A stretch of 64,000 bases of DNA from Lacinutrix mariniflava (GTDB taxonomy: Bacteria > Bacteroidota > Bacteroidia > Flavobacteriales > Flavobacteriaceae): positions 682,001-746,000 of the forward strand of contig NZ_LIQG01000026.1 of assembly GCF_001418015.1 (NCBI RefSeq), in the 5' to 3' direction. Shown one piece after another: positions 52,151 through 59,670 of this stretch. A model generated the notes under the pieces. The model did not search any database. It had not been told where the DNA came from and saw nothing but the letters and a program-made list of their open reading frames with translations. Position 1 is the first letter of the stretch, and every line of letters begins with the position of its first letter. Made by a program: the position numbers and the translations under genes.

Positions 52151-53794
52151 TTATCTAAATTTTTTAAAGTATTCTAAAAGATTTAGGGTAGAAGCATCAT
52201 GATTCTCTGAAGTGTTAAATTTAATGTCTTCTAAAATTGTACTAGCTAATTGTTTTCCAAGCTCTACACCAAATTGATCATAACTATATATATTCCAGAT
52301 AATTCCTTGTACGAATATCTTATGCTCATACATGGCTATTAGCTTACCTAAGCTCTCTGGAGTTAATTTTTCAATGAAGATTGAGTTGGTAGGTTTATTA
52401 CCTTCAAAAACTTTAAAAGGAAGTAAATCTTTTATTTCTTGATCTGATATTTTTTGGCCTTTTAATTCCTCTAGTACCTGCGCTTCGGTTTTACCGTTTA
52501 AAAGTGCTTCAGTTTGGGCAATATAGTTAGATATTAATTTGTCTTGATGGTCTTTGTTGCCATGAAGGCTTTCTGCAAACCCAATAAAATCTGCTGGAAT
52601 TAATTTTGTGCCTTGATGTATAAGTTGAAAGAAGGCATGCTGAGAGTTAGTGCCTGGTTCTCCCCATATTAGTGTACCTGTTTCATAATTTACTCTATTT
52701 CCATTTCTGTCTATAGATTTTCCATTACTCTCCATAATACCTTGTTGGAGGTAAGTAGCAAATTGATTTAAATATTGAGAGTAAGCAATTACTGCTTCGC
52801 TTTCAGCTCCAAAAAAGTTATTATACCAAACGCTTATTAAAGCTAAAACAACAGGAATGTTATTTTCGAATTCTTCGGTTTTAAAATGAATATCCATTTC
52901 ATTGGCTCCCTTTAATAACTTATTAAAGTTCTCGAATCCAACAGCTAGACTTACTGTTAAACCAACAGCGCTCCAAAGAGAAAAGCGTCCACCTACCCAA
53001 TTCCACATTGGGAAAATATTAGCTTCTTCAATACCAAAAGCTTTTACTTTTTCAGTGTTTGTTGATACTGCTACAAAGTGTTTAGCAATATCTTCTTGCT
53101 TGCCATGTTTTAGAAACCACTCTCGAAGTGTATTTGCATTAGATAAGGTTTCTTGTGTTGTAAAAGTTTTAGATACTATAACAAAAAGAGTTGTTTCAGG
53201 ATTTAACTTTTTTATAACTTCGTTAACATGGTCGCCATCTACATTGCTTACGAAATGAGTAGTTAGATGGTTTTTATAAAACTGAAGAGATTCTACCACC
53301 ATGGCAGGACCTAAGTCACTACCTCCAATTCCAATATTTACAACATCTGTAAAGGGTTTGTTGGTATATCCTTTTTTATTACCAGATACAACTTCGTTTG
53401 TAAAGTCTTTCATTTTTGCTTTAACAGCGAAAATTTCTGGCATAACATTTTTTTCGTCTACTAATACTACATCGCTTTCTTTTCCGCGTAAGGCAGTGTG
53501 TAAAACGGCTCTGTTTTCAGTTTTGTTTATAATGTCTCCTGAGTAGTAAGCCGTAATAGCTTCCTTTAGTTTTACTTGATCTGCAAGTTCTAAAAGGAGT
53601 TTGAAGGTCTCTTTTGTGATACGGTTTTTAGAGAAATCTACATAAAAATCTTCCCAATCTATTTTAAAGTTATCTGCTCTTTGTTTATCTGAAGAAAACA
53701 GTTCTTTAATATTAACTTGTTTAACATCATCAAAATGATTTTGTAATGCTTTCCAAGCTTTCGTAGTTGTTGGGTTGATTGATGGTAGTGCCAT
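52151..53794 (-). CDS. pgi: Glucose-6-phosphate isomerase
   Basis: Interconverts glucose-6-phosphate and fructose-6-phosphate in glycolysis and gluconeogenesis. It is 547 residues, the long (E. coli-like) form. Signatures: VNIGIGGSDLGPAMVVESLQ, FVIVSKTFTTQETLSNANTL, MWNWVGGRFSLWSAVGL and GTNSQHAFFQLIHQGTKLIP. The C-terminal SIS-type region is NIYSYDQFGVELGKQLASTI. It lies 12 bp after the M23 lipoprotein gene, so it may share that transcript, although the two are not functionally linked. Confidence 0.98.
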   Translation of the reverse strand: MALPSINPTTTKAWKALQNHFDDVKQVNIKELFSSDKQRADNFKIDWEDFYVDFSKNRITKETFKLLLELADQVKLKEAITAYYSGDIINKTENRAVLHTALRGKESDVVLVDEKNVMPEIFAVKAKMKDFTNEVVSGNKKGYTNKPFTDVVNIGIGGSDLGPAMVVESLQFYKNHLTTHFVSNVDGDHVNEVIKKLNPETTLFVIVSKTFTTQETLSNANTLREWFLKHGKQEDIAKHFVAVSTNTEKVKAFGIEEANIFPMWNWVGGRFSLWSAVGLTVSLAVGFENFNKLLKGANEMDIHFKTEEFENNIPVVLALISVWYNNFFGAESEAVIAYSQYLNQFATYLQQGIMESNGKSIDRNGNRVNYETGTLIWGEPGTNSQHAFFQLIHQGTKLIPADFIGFAESLHGNKDHQDKLISNYIAQTEALLNGKTEAQVLEELKGQKISDQEIKDLLPFKVFEGNKPTNSIFIEKLTPESLGKLIAMYEHKIFVQGIIWNIYSYDQFGVELGKQLASTILEDIKFNTSENHDASTLNLLEYFKKFR

Positions 53795-53806
53795 TTTTGT
53801 AGTGGT

Positions 53807-55126
53807 CTAAGTAATTAGTTTGTGTTCGTCTAGTTCTGTGTTCAAACTATCGGGTTCTATAAGTTTTTTTGGATAATCTAATTGTTCTAATTGAGTTTTT
53901 ATTGGTCTTATGTGCTCTAAAAATTTAATTTTTAGGCTATCGGAAATTGGTTTGGCTTCTGGTAGTTTTTCTTTAAAGGGATCAACTTCTTTTCCATTTT
54001 TCCAAAAACGATAGCATACATGGTTTCCAGATGAGCTTCCGGTATTTCCAACATAACCAATAATTTCTCCTTGTTTTACAAAATCACCAACCTTTACGTT
54101 TCTTTTAGACATATGAAGGTATTGCGTGCTGTAAGTTGCGTTATGCTTTACTTTAACAAATTTACCATTACCTAAACCATAACCAGATCTTGTAACGGTT
54201 CCATTTGCTGTAGACATTATAGGTGTTCCATTAGGAGCTGCAAAGTCTGTGCCTCTGTGTGCTTTTATTCGATATCCATAATGTGCAATACGTCTTTTAA
54301 GATTGTATCGCGATGAAATACGACTAAAATTTACTGGTGCTTTTAAAAAGGCACGACGTAAATTTTTAGCTTCGTCACTAAAATAATCGCGAATACCTAA
54401 AACGGAGTCTGTTTCGAAATTAAATGCGTAAAATGGTTCTTTGTTGTGCTCGAAATAGGCTGCCTTTATTTCGTGAATTCCTGCGTAAATAGAATCATCA
54501 ATATATTTTTCAGTATAAACAACCTTGTATTTATCATTTTTTTGAAGTCTTGAAAAATCTATGGTCCAAGCATAAATATCACTCATTTTTAAGGCTAACA
54601 TAAATGGCTTGCCTTCGTCGCTCATAGCTTGAGAAATGTTTGAAGTAATTACTCCTGAAGCTGTTTTTTCAACATATTTAATAGGTTTGTAACTTGTATA
54701 AGTTTTAATAGAATCTTGAAAATCTATAACAACATAACGTTCTTTTGTAGGCTGGTAAATAAAACATTTTGGACTTTGAAGAGAGTCATTAGAACATAAT
54801 AAGGTATAAGGCTTACCTAATTGTAGATTCCTGCTTACATCAAAACTATCTTTTGATTTGTTTGTTATTTCAAAAATTTTAGGATAAGAAATGTTGTTGC
54901 GCTCTAAAATCTTTCCGAAAGTATCACCATTTTTAATAGTATCTTTCTTAACGATATAATTTTCTAAATTAAATCCAAATTCGAAAATTTCTTTGGGTTC
55001 TTCAACTAATGCTGTGTCAAGAGCGTCGCTATTTTCGACCTCTTTTTTACAGCTTAAAATAGAAATAAAGCATAAAACTGCTATTATACATTTTTTCCCC
55101 AATCGTCTAGTTCCTGTTGACTCCAT
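53807..55126 (-). CDS. M23 family peptidase lipoprotein with altered zinc motif
   Basis: Envelope peptidoglycan endopeptidase-like protein of about 439 residues with a lipobox (FISILSC). An OapA/LysM-like region lies after it (KNGDTFGKILERNNISYPKI), and the M23 domain covers the last third. HRGTDFAAPNG gives the HxxxD ligands. The usual HxH motif is HVC (54014-54022 on the plus strand), so a Cys replaces the last His ligand. Its start overlaps the end of the dioxygenase gene: the ATG at 55126 (MESTG) overlaps by 43 bp, and a TTG at 55102 (leading to GKKCIIAVL) is an equally good start that better fits a lipoprotein leader. Confidence 0.85.
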   Translation of the reverse strand: MESTGTRRLGKKCIIAVLCFISILSCKKEVENSDALDTALVEEPKEIFEFGFNLENYIVKKDTIKNGDTFGKILERNNISYPKIFEITNKSKDSFDVSRNLQLGKPYTLLCSNDSLQSPKCFIYQPTKERYVVIDFQDSIKTYTSYKPIKYVEKTASGVITSNISQAMSDEGKPFMLALKMSDIYAWTIDFSRLQKNDKYKVVYTEKYIDDSIYAGIHEIKAAYFEHNKEPFYAFNFETDSVLGIRDYFSDEAKNLRRAFLKAPVNFSRISSRYNLKRRIAHYGYRIKAHRGTDFAAPNGTPIMSTANGTVTRSGYGLGNGKFVKVKHNATYSTQYLHMSKRNVKVGDFVKQGEIIGYVGNTGSSSGNHVCYRFWKNGKEVDPFKEKLPEAKPISDSLKIKFLEHIRPIKTQLEQLDYPKKLIEPDSLNTELDEHKLIT

Positions 55127-56007
55127 AGATCTGGAAAGAATATTCTTCTTTGATACTTTGGATGCATATATTTTACCCATTCGCTTCCTCCTGTTGCTTC
55201 TACTGCTTTTCCACCAATGTTAAGATAGTGGTTTGCTGTGTTATAATGTGCCATTACCCAAGTAATGTTTACTGTGTAATCGTAATGACGCATTGCTTTA
55301 ATTAAATCTTTGTCTTCTCTAACGTCTTTTGGTAATTTTTTAAAAATTGACCACAAGTTATGTGTGTTAGTGAATTTTACAAATCTAATAAATTCGTCTT
55401 TGTATTTCTCTTCGAAAACTGTTAATGTATACGTTTTTTTACCAGTTTTATAATCTTTACCTGCTGCTTGCCAATATAAGTGTTCAAATGCATGTTCAAA
55501 AGGTGTGTTTCTGTCTATGCTTTCTCTAAAACGATTATCTATAAGATTGATAAGTTCTGTAGAGGCAAATTCAATTTTTCTGTATTGTGCACTTTGAAAA
55601 CCACTAGCGGGCGTTAAAGTGTGTCTAAACTTATTATATTGCTCTACGTCCATTCCATCTTTCATTACAGTAAAAGAAGATGTAAGTACATCGAAATAAC
55701 GACTAATACGCATTATTTTTGTTTCAAAAAAGGAAGCAGTGATGTCTTCTTTTTTTGCGACTTGATCTATTTCCCAAAGAATCATTTTAAATAATAATTC
55801 GTTTACTTGGTGGTACATTAAAAACACCATTTCGTCTGGAAATACTGTACGTTGTATTTGTAGATTTAATAGAGCGTCTGTTTGTATATAATCCCAATAG
55901 TCTATTGGTTTACTATGTAATAAACCTTCCAAATGAGTATTTACATTTTGGTCTATTGCTTCGTATTTATTCTTTAGTTGGTCGGTTATTTTATTATCTA
56001 TACTCAT
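55084..56007 (-). CDS. Tryptophan 2,3-dioxygenase family protein
   Basis: Haem enzyme family that opens the indole ring of tryptophan to N-formylkynurenine. It is 307 residues. The motif MYHQVNELLFKMILWEIDQV matches the family segment HQVYELWFKQ-type. RHTLTPASGFQSAQYRKIEF equates to the LxPxSGFQS substrate-binding region, and WVMAHYNTANHYLN gives the C-terminal haem-ligand His. TDO-type helices are recognisable, although the protein is rather divergent from the X. campestris type, so substrate specificity is open. The stop of the DUF3108 gene directly abuts its start (0 bp), a tight operon. Confidence 0.85.
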   Translation of the reverse strand: MSIDNKITDQLKNKYEAIDQNVNTHLEGLLHSKPIDYWDYIQTDALLNLQIQRTVFPDEMVFLMYHQVNELLFKMILWEIDQVAKKEDITASFFETKIMRISRYFDVLTSSFTVMKDGMDVEQYNKFRHTLTPASGFQSAQYRKIEFASTELINLIDNRFRESIDRNTPFEHAFEHLYWQAAGKDYKTGKKTYTLTVFEEKYKDEFIRFVKFTNTHNLWSIFKKLPKDVREDKDLIKAMRHYDYTVNITWVMAHYNTANHYLNIGGKAVEATGGSEWVKYMHPKYQRRIFFPDLWSQQELDDWGKNV

Positions 56008-56787
56008 TTAATTATCAACTACAATTTTAAACGGATGTTTTAATCCTTTAAAAGCCTCAAGATCTGCTCTTAAAGAACCAACGGCTAAGTCTGCCTTAAT
56101 ACGTAAAGGTACTTTATTTTTATCTTTAGAAACCCAAAGCGTTAAACTTTCTTCCTCTTTAAAGACGCGACCAGCCATAACGTAAGGTCTAAATTTTAGA
56201 GTTTCAATTTTACCAAACTCTGTTTTAATAGTTTCTTCTCCTAAGTATTTTAATTTAAAACCATAGTTCTCTTCATCAAAAAACATATCTAATTTTATTT
56301 CGTCTCCAGCTTTTAAATTTGAAACATCCAACTTATTACGTAAATAATAGAATGTAGAAACCATGTCTTGAACATTTGGCTTGATGTCTACCGTTTTTTT
56401 AGTGTTGTGTTTTTTGTTATGTATTTGGGCTGTTTTATTGGTATGATCGAAATCAATTTCTAATTTTTTAGTGTGTCCTCCTTCGTCTATATCTCTAATA
56501 AACTTATATGGTATCATTTTTTCTGCATCAAAATAGCTCTCGTAGCGGTCTTTTACTTTGAAAAACCATTTTGCCATTCCGGTGGTCCAGCCTTTTCCAA
56601 CAACATGAAATACAGGTTTTCCATTAAGATCTTTTTCTTTTACAGATAAAGTTGCATTTCCTGCTTTAAAGAAATTACTGTAGCTCATTTTAAATTTGAA
56701 CCATTCGCCATCTCCAAACGCACCGTCTTGTGCAGAAGTAATATTTATTGAGGCTATTGTGAGTAATATAAGTAGTAATTTTTTCAT
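56008..56787 (-). CDS. DUF3108 periplasmic protein
   Basis: Predicted secreted protein of 259 residues with signal peptide MKKLLLILLTIASINITSA. The mature part is beta-rich and matches DUF3108: FKMSYSNFFKAGNATLSVKE, PVFHVVGKGWTTGMAKWFFK and VKDRYESYFDAEKMIPYKFI. A later section reads VSTFYYLRNKLDVSNLKAGD and TLKFRPYVMAGRVFKEEESL. The family has unknown function, possibly lipid or envelope related. It immediately precedes the dioxygenase gene. Confidence 0.85.
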   Translation of the reverse strand: MKKLLLILLTIASINITSAQDGAFGDGEWFKFKMSYSNFFKAGNATLSVKEKDLNGKPVFHVVGKGWTTGMAKWFFKVKDRYESYFDAEKMIPYKFIRDIDEGGHTKKLEIDFDHTNKTAQIHNKKHNTKKTVDIKPNVQDMVSTFYYLRNKLDVSNLKAGDEIKLDMFFDEENYGFKLKYLGEETIKTEFGKIETLKFRPYVMAGRVFKEEESLTLWVSKDKNKVPLRIKADLAVGSLRADLEAFKGLKHPFKIVVDN

Positions 56788-56863
56788 AAGATTTGAGTTA
56801 TTATAATCAACTTTATTTTAAAGCATTTATTGCATTATAAACATAAGATTACAATTACTATTC

Positions 56864-56871
56864 CAAAAGTA
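56864..56871 (-). promoter_or_regulatory. -7 element upstream of the DUF3108 gene
   Basis: Minus-strand TACTTTTG (TAnnTTTG) lies 76 nt before the start codon at 56787. Confidence 0.4.
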
Positions 56872-56880
56872 TAAAACAAA

Positions 56881-56913
56881 AAAATACCATCTAAATAATA
56901 GACGGTATTTTTT
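56881..56913 (-). terminator. Terminator of hppD
   Basis: AAAAATACCATCTA pairs with TAGACGGTATTTTT (13 of 14), followed by an A/T-rich run. It lies between the hppD stop (56941) and the DUF3108 promoter. Confidence 0.8.
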
Positions 56914-56940
56914 AATGATTTTTTTTTGACAGATTATATA

Positions 56941-58104
56941 TTAAAGTGTTCCTCTTTTTTCTTGCTCTCGCTCAATAGATTCGAATAGCGCTTTAAAGTT
57001 TCCTGCTCCAAAACCTTGTGCTCCCATACGTTGTATGATTTCAAAAAACAAAGTAGGTCTATCTTCGACTGGTTTTGTGAAAATTTGAAGTAAGTAACCT
57101 TCTTCGTCAGCATCTATCATTATCGATAGTTTTTGAAGCTCGCCAATATCTTCTTTCATCATGTCCATGTGATCACCTAATCGGTTTGGGATATCGTCAT
57201 AATATGATTGTGGTGGAGGTGGTAAAAATTCTATTCCTCTAGCTTTTAATTGTGCAACGGTTTTAATAATATCGTCTGTTGCTACAGCAATGTGTTGTAC
57301 TCCTGAACCTTCGTAAAAGTCTAAGTATTCTTCAATTTGAGATCTTTTAGCAGCTTTTGCAGGTTCGTTTATTGGAAATTTAATACGACCATTTCCATTA
57401 CTCATTACTTTACTCATAAGAGCAGAGTATTCTGTGTGAATTTGCTTATCGTCGAAAGATAAAAAGTTTACAAAGCCCATAACATCTTCGTACCATTTTA
57501 CCCACTCGTTCATTTGTCCCCAACCAACATTACCAACCATATGGTCGATATATTTTAAACCTACTGGCTCTGGATTGTAATCGCTTTCCCATGCTTGAAA
57601 TCCTGGCATAAATGTTCCAGTATAGTTTTTGCGTTCTACAAACATGTGCACAGTTTCTCCATAAGTATAGATTCCTGCTCTTACTACTTCTCCAAATTCG
57701 TCTTTTTCTACGGTTGGTTCCATGTACGATTTTGCACCACGTTTTGTGGTTTCTTCGTAAGATTTCCTCGCATCATCTACCCAAAGAGCAACGACTTTTA
57801 CGCCATCTCCATGTTTTACAATGTGGTTGTTTATTTCAGATTTACTGTTTAATGGTGTTGTTAAAACTAAACGAATTTTGTCTTGTTTTAATACATAACT
57901 AACAGAGTCTCTAGATCCTGTTTCTAATCCTTTATAGGCATAAGATTGAAAACCAAATGCTGTTTTGTAAAAATGTGCTGCTTGTTTGGCGTTACCAACG
58001 TAGAATTCTACGTAGTCTGTTCCTAAAAGCGGAAGGAAATCTTGTGCACCTTCAAATATTTTTTCTAAACCGTAGTTTACTGATTTTACTTCTTTTTTAC
58101 TCAT
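56941..58104 (-). CDS. hppD: 4-hydroxyphenylpyruvate dioxygenase
   Basis: Iron(II) dioxygenase turning 4-hydroxyphenylpyruvate into homogentisate, the second step of tyrosine breakdown. It is 387 residues with two vicinal-oxygen-chelate halves. Predicted iron ligands are His188 (YIDHMVGNV), His271 (GVQHIAVAT) and Glu355 (TLFFEIIQR). GFGAGNFKALFESIEREQ is the usual C-terminus. Upstream lies hmgA, whose product is the next enzyme of the pathway, separated by 212 bp, so each has its own promoter or hmgA reads through. A palindrome (58139-58157) lies in its upstream region. Confidence 0.97.
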   Translation of the reverse strand: MSKKEVKSVNYGLEKIFEGAQDFLPLLGTDYVEFYVGNAKQAAHFYKTAFGFQSYAYKGLETGSRDSVSYVLKQDKIRLVLTTPLNSKSEINNHIVKHGDGVKVVALWVDDARKSYEETTKRGAKSYMEPTVEKDEFGEVVRAGIYTYGETVHMFVERKNYTGTFMPGFQAWESDYNPEPVGLKYIDHMVGNVGWGQMNEWVKWYEDVMGFVNFLSFDDKQIHTEYSALMSKVMSNGNGRIKFPINEPAKAAKRSQIEEYLDFYEGSGVQHIAVATDDIIKTVAQLKARGIEFLPPPPQSYYDDIPNRLGDHMDMMKEDIGELQKLSIMIDADEEGYLLQIFTKPVEDRPTLFFEIIQRMGAQGFGAGNFKALFESIEREQEKRGTL

Positions 58105-58138
58105 AATATTTATGTCTTATTCTTTCGTTTGAAAGAGA

Positions 58139-58157
58139 ACCAACTTAATAAGTTGGT
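58139..58157 (-). promoter_or_regulatory. Perfect palindrome upstream of hppD
   Basis: ACCAACTTA A TAAGTTGGT is a 19-bp perfect palindrome, 34 nt upstream of the hppD start codon. No T run follows, so a regulator binding site is more likely than a terminator. The remaining gap shows no clear promoter motif. Confidence 0.45.
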
Positions 58158-58316
58158 ATTGTTATATTGTTTTTACTATTACCTTACAAGTATTCTAGCC
58201 CTGATTACTTCACAAGACTCTTATTTATATGGAGTTTAGTGATTGCTTCGCAGTTGAAACGGCATCCTTTTTTGTTTTTCTCAAAAAAAAATATAGTGTA
58301 AAGCAGGAAATAGCTT

Positions 58317-59477
58317 CTAATGATCTAACCAAGATTTGTGGTAATCTTCATCCGCAATTTTCATGGCTTCTTCTGTAACCATTAAAGGCTTGAAAGTGTC
58401 TACCATGACTGCTAATTCTTCGGTTTTGGTTTTACCTATACTTTTCTCTGCTGTTCCTGGGTGTGGACCGTGTGGAATACCTGCTGGGTGCAGTGAAATA
58501 TGCCCTTGGTCTATATCGTTACGGCTCATAAAATCGCCATCTACGTAGTACAATACTTCGTCACTATCTATATTACTGTGGTTGTAAGGTGCAGGAATAC
58601 TTTGTGGGTGGTAATCGTACATGCGTGGTACAAAACTACAGATTACAAAGGCGTCTGTTTCGAAGGTTTGGTGTACTGGTGGTGGTTGGTGTATGCGACC
58701 TGTAATGGGTTCGAAATCGTGAATTGATAATGCGTATGGGTAATTGTAACCATCGTAGCCCACAACATCGAAAGGGTGTGAGGCGTATACCATATCGAAA
58801 ATGTCGCCTTGTTTTTTAACTTTCATTAAAAAATCTCCAGATTCGTTATTGGTTTCTAATTCGTATGGTCTGCGGATATCGCGTTCGCAAAATGGCGAAT
58901 GTTCTAAAAGTTGCCCGAAGTGATTTCTATAGCGTTTTGGTGTGTAAATTGGTCTGCGAGATTCTACAATAAAGAGTCTGTTGTCTTCGGTGTCGAAATC
59001 TATTTTATAGATTATACCACGAGGGATTATTAAATAATCTCCATATTTAAAGTCTAGATTACCAAGATGTGTTCTCAATTTCCCTGAGCCTTTGTGGATA
59101 AAGATCATTTCGTCTGCATCAGAATTTTTATAGAAATAGTCTGTTGTAGAGTGTTTAGGTGCTGCTAAAATTATGGTACAATCGCTATTTGTTAAAACGG
59201 CTTTACGGCTTTCTAGGTAATCGTTTTCTGGTTTTACTTGAAAGCCTCTAAAACGATAGGATTGTATGTGGTTTTCTTTTGCAATTTTAGGTGCAACACT
59301 GTATTGCTTTTTTATTTCTTTTACTTGTGTTGGACGTTGTTCGTGGTAAGAGTTTGTGCTCATACCATCGAAACCTATGGTTCCAAAAAGTTGTTCGGAA
59401 TATAAAGACCCATCTTCTTTTCTAAATTGTGTGTGTCTTTTATGCGGTATGTTTCCTAATTTGTGATAAAACGGCAT
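58317..59477 (-). CDS. hmgA: Homogentisate 1,2-dioxygenase
   Basis: Opens the ring of homogentisate to maleylacetoacetate in tyrosine breakdown. It is 386 residues, shorter than the human enzyme (445). The cupin core has NIPHKRHTQFRKEDGSLYSE, YGDYLIIPRGIIYKIDFDTE and SHPFDVVGYDGYNYPYALSI. Metal-ligand region: FEPITGRIHQPPPVHQTFET and HPAGIPHGPHPG. It is upstream of hppD on the same strand. The third enzymes of the pathway (maleylacetoacetate isomerase, fumarylacetoacetase) are not in this window. Confidence 0.95.
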   Translation of the reverse strand: MPFYHKLGNIPHKRHTQFRKEDGSLYSEQLFGTIGFDGMSTNSYHEQRPTQVKEIKKQYSVAPKIAKENHIQSYRFRGFQVKPENDYLESRKAVLTNSDCTIILAAPKHSTTDYFYKNSDADEMIFIHKGSGKLRTHLGNLDFKYGDYLIIPRGIIYKIDFDTEDNRLFIVESRRPIYTPKRYRNHFGQLLEHSPFCERDIRRPYELETNNESGDFLMKVKKQGDIFDMVYASHPFDVVGYDGYNYPYALSIHDFEPITGRIHQPPPVHQTFETDAFVICSFVPRMYDYHPQSIPAPYNHSNIDSDEVLYYVDGDFMSRNDIDQGHISLHPAGIPHGPHPGTAEKSIGKTKTEELAVMVDTFKPLMVTEEAMKIADEDYHKSWLDH

Positions 59478-59670
59478 TTTTTAAGTTTTTGAGTTAAAAA
59501 TTTAAAGTATTAAGTGAGACTTTTTACTTTACTAAATGCGGAAAAAGGAAAATGCAGGCTACTCTGGATTTCTTTTAATAAGAAATTTTAGGAAGGTTAA
59601 TATGTCTTGCCAAGAGTGATTCATCATTAACAAATATCGTGAAATTTTTGGAGTTTAAAAAATGTAATTT

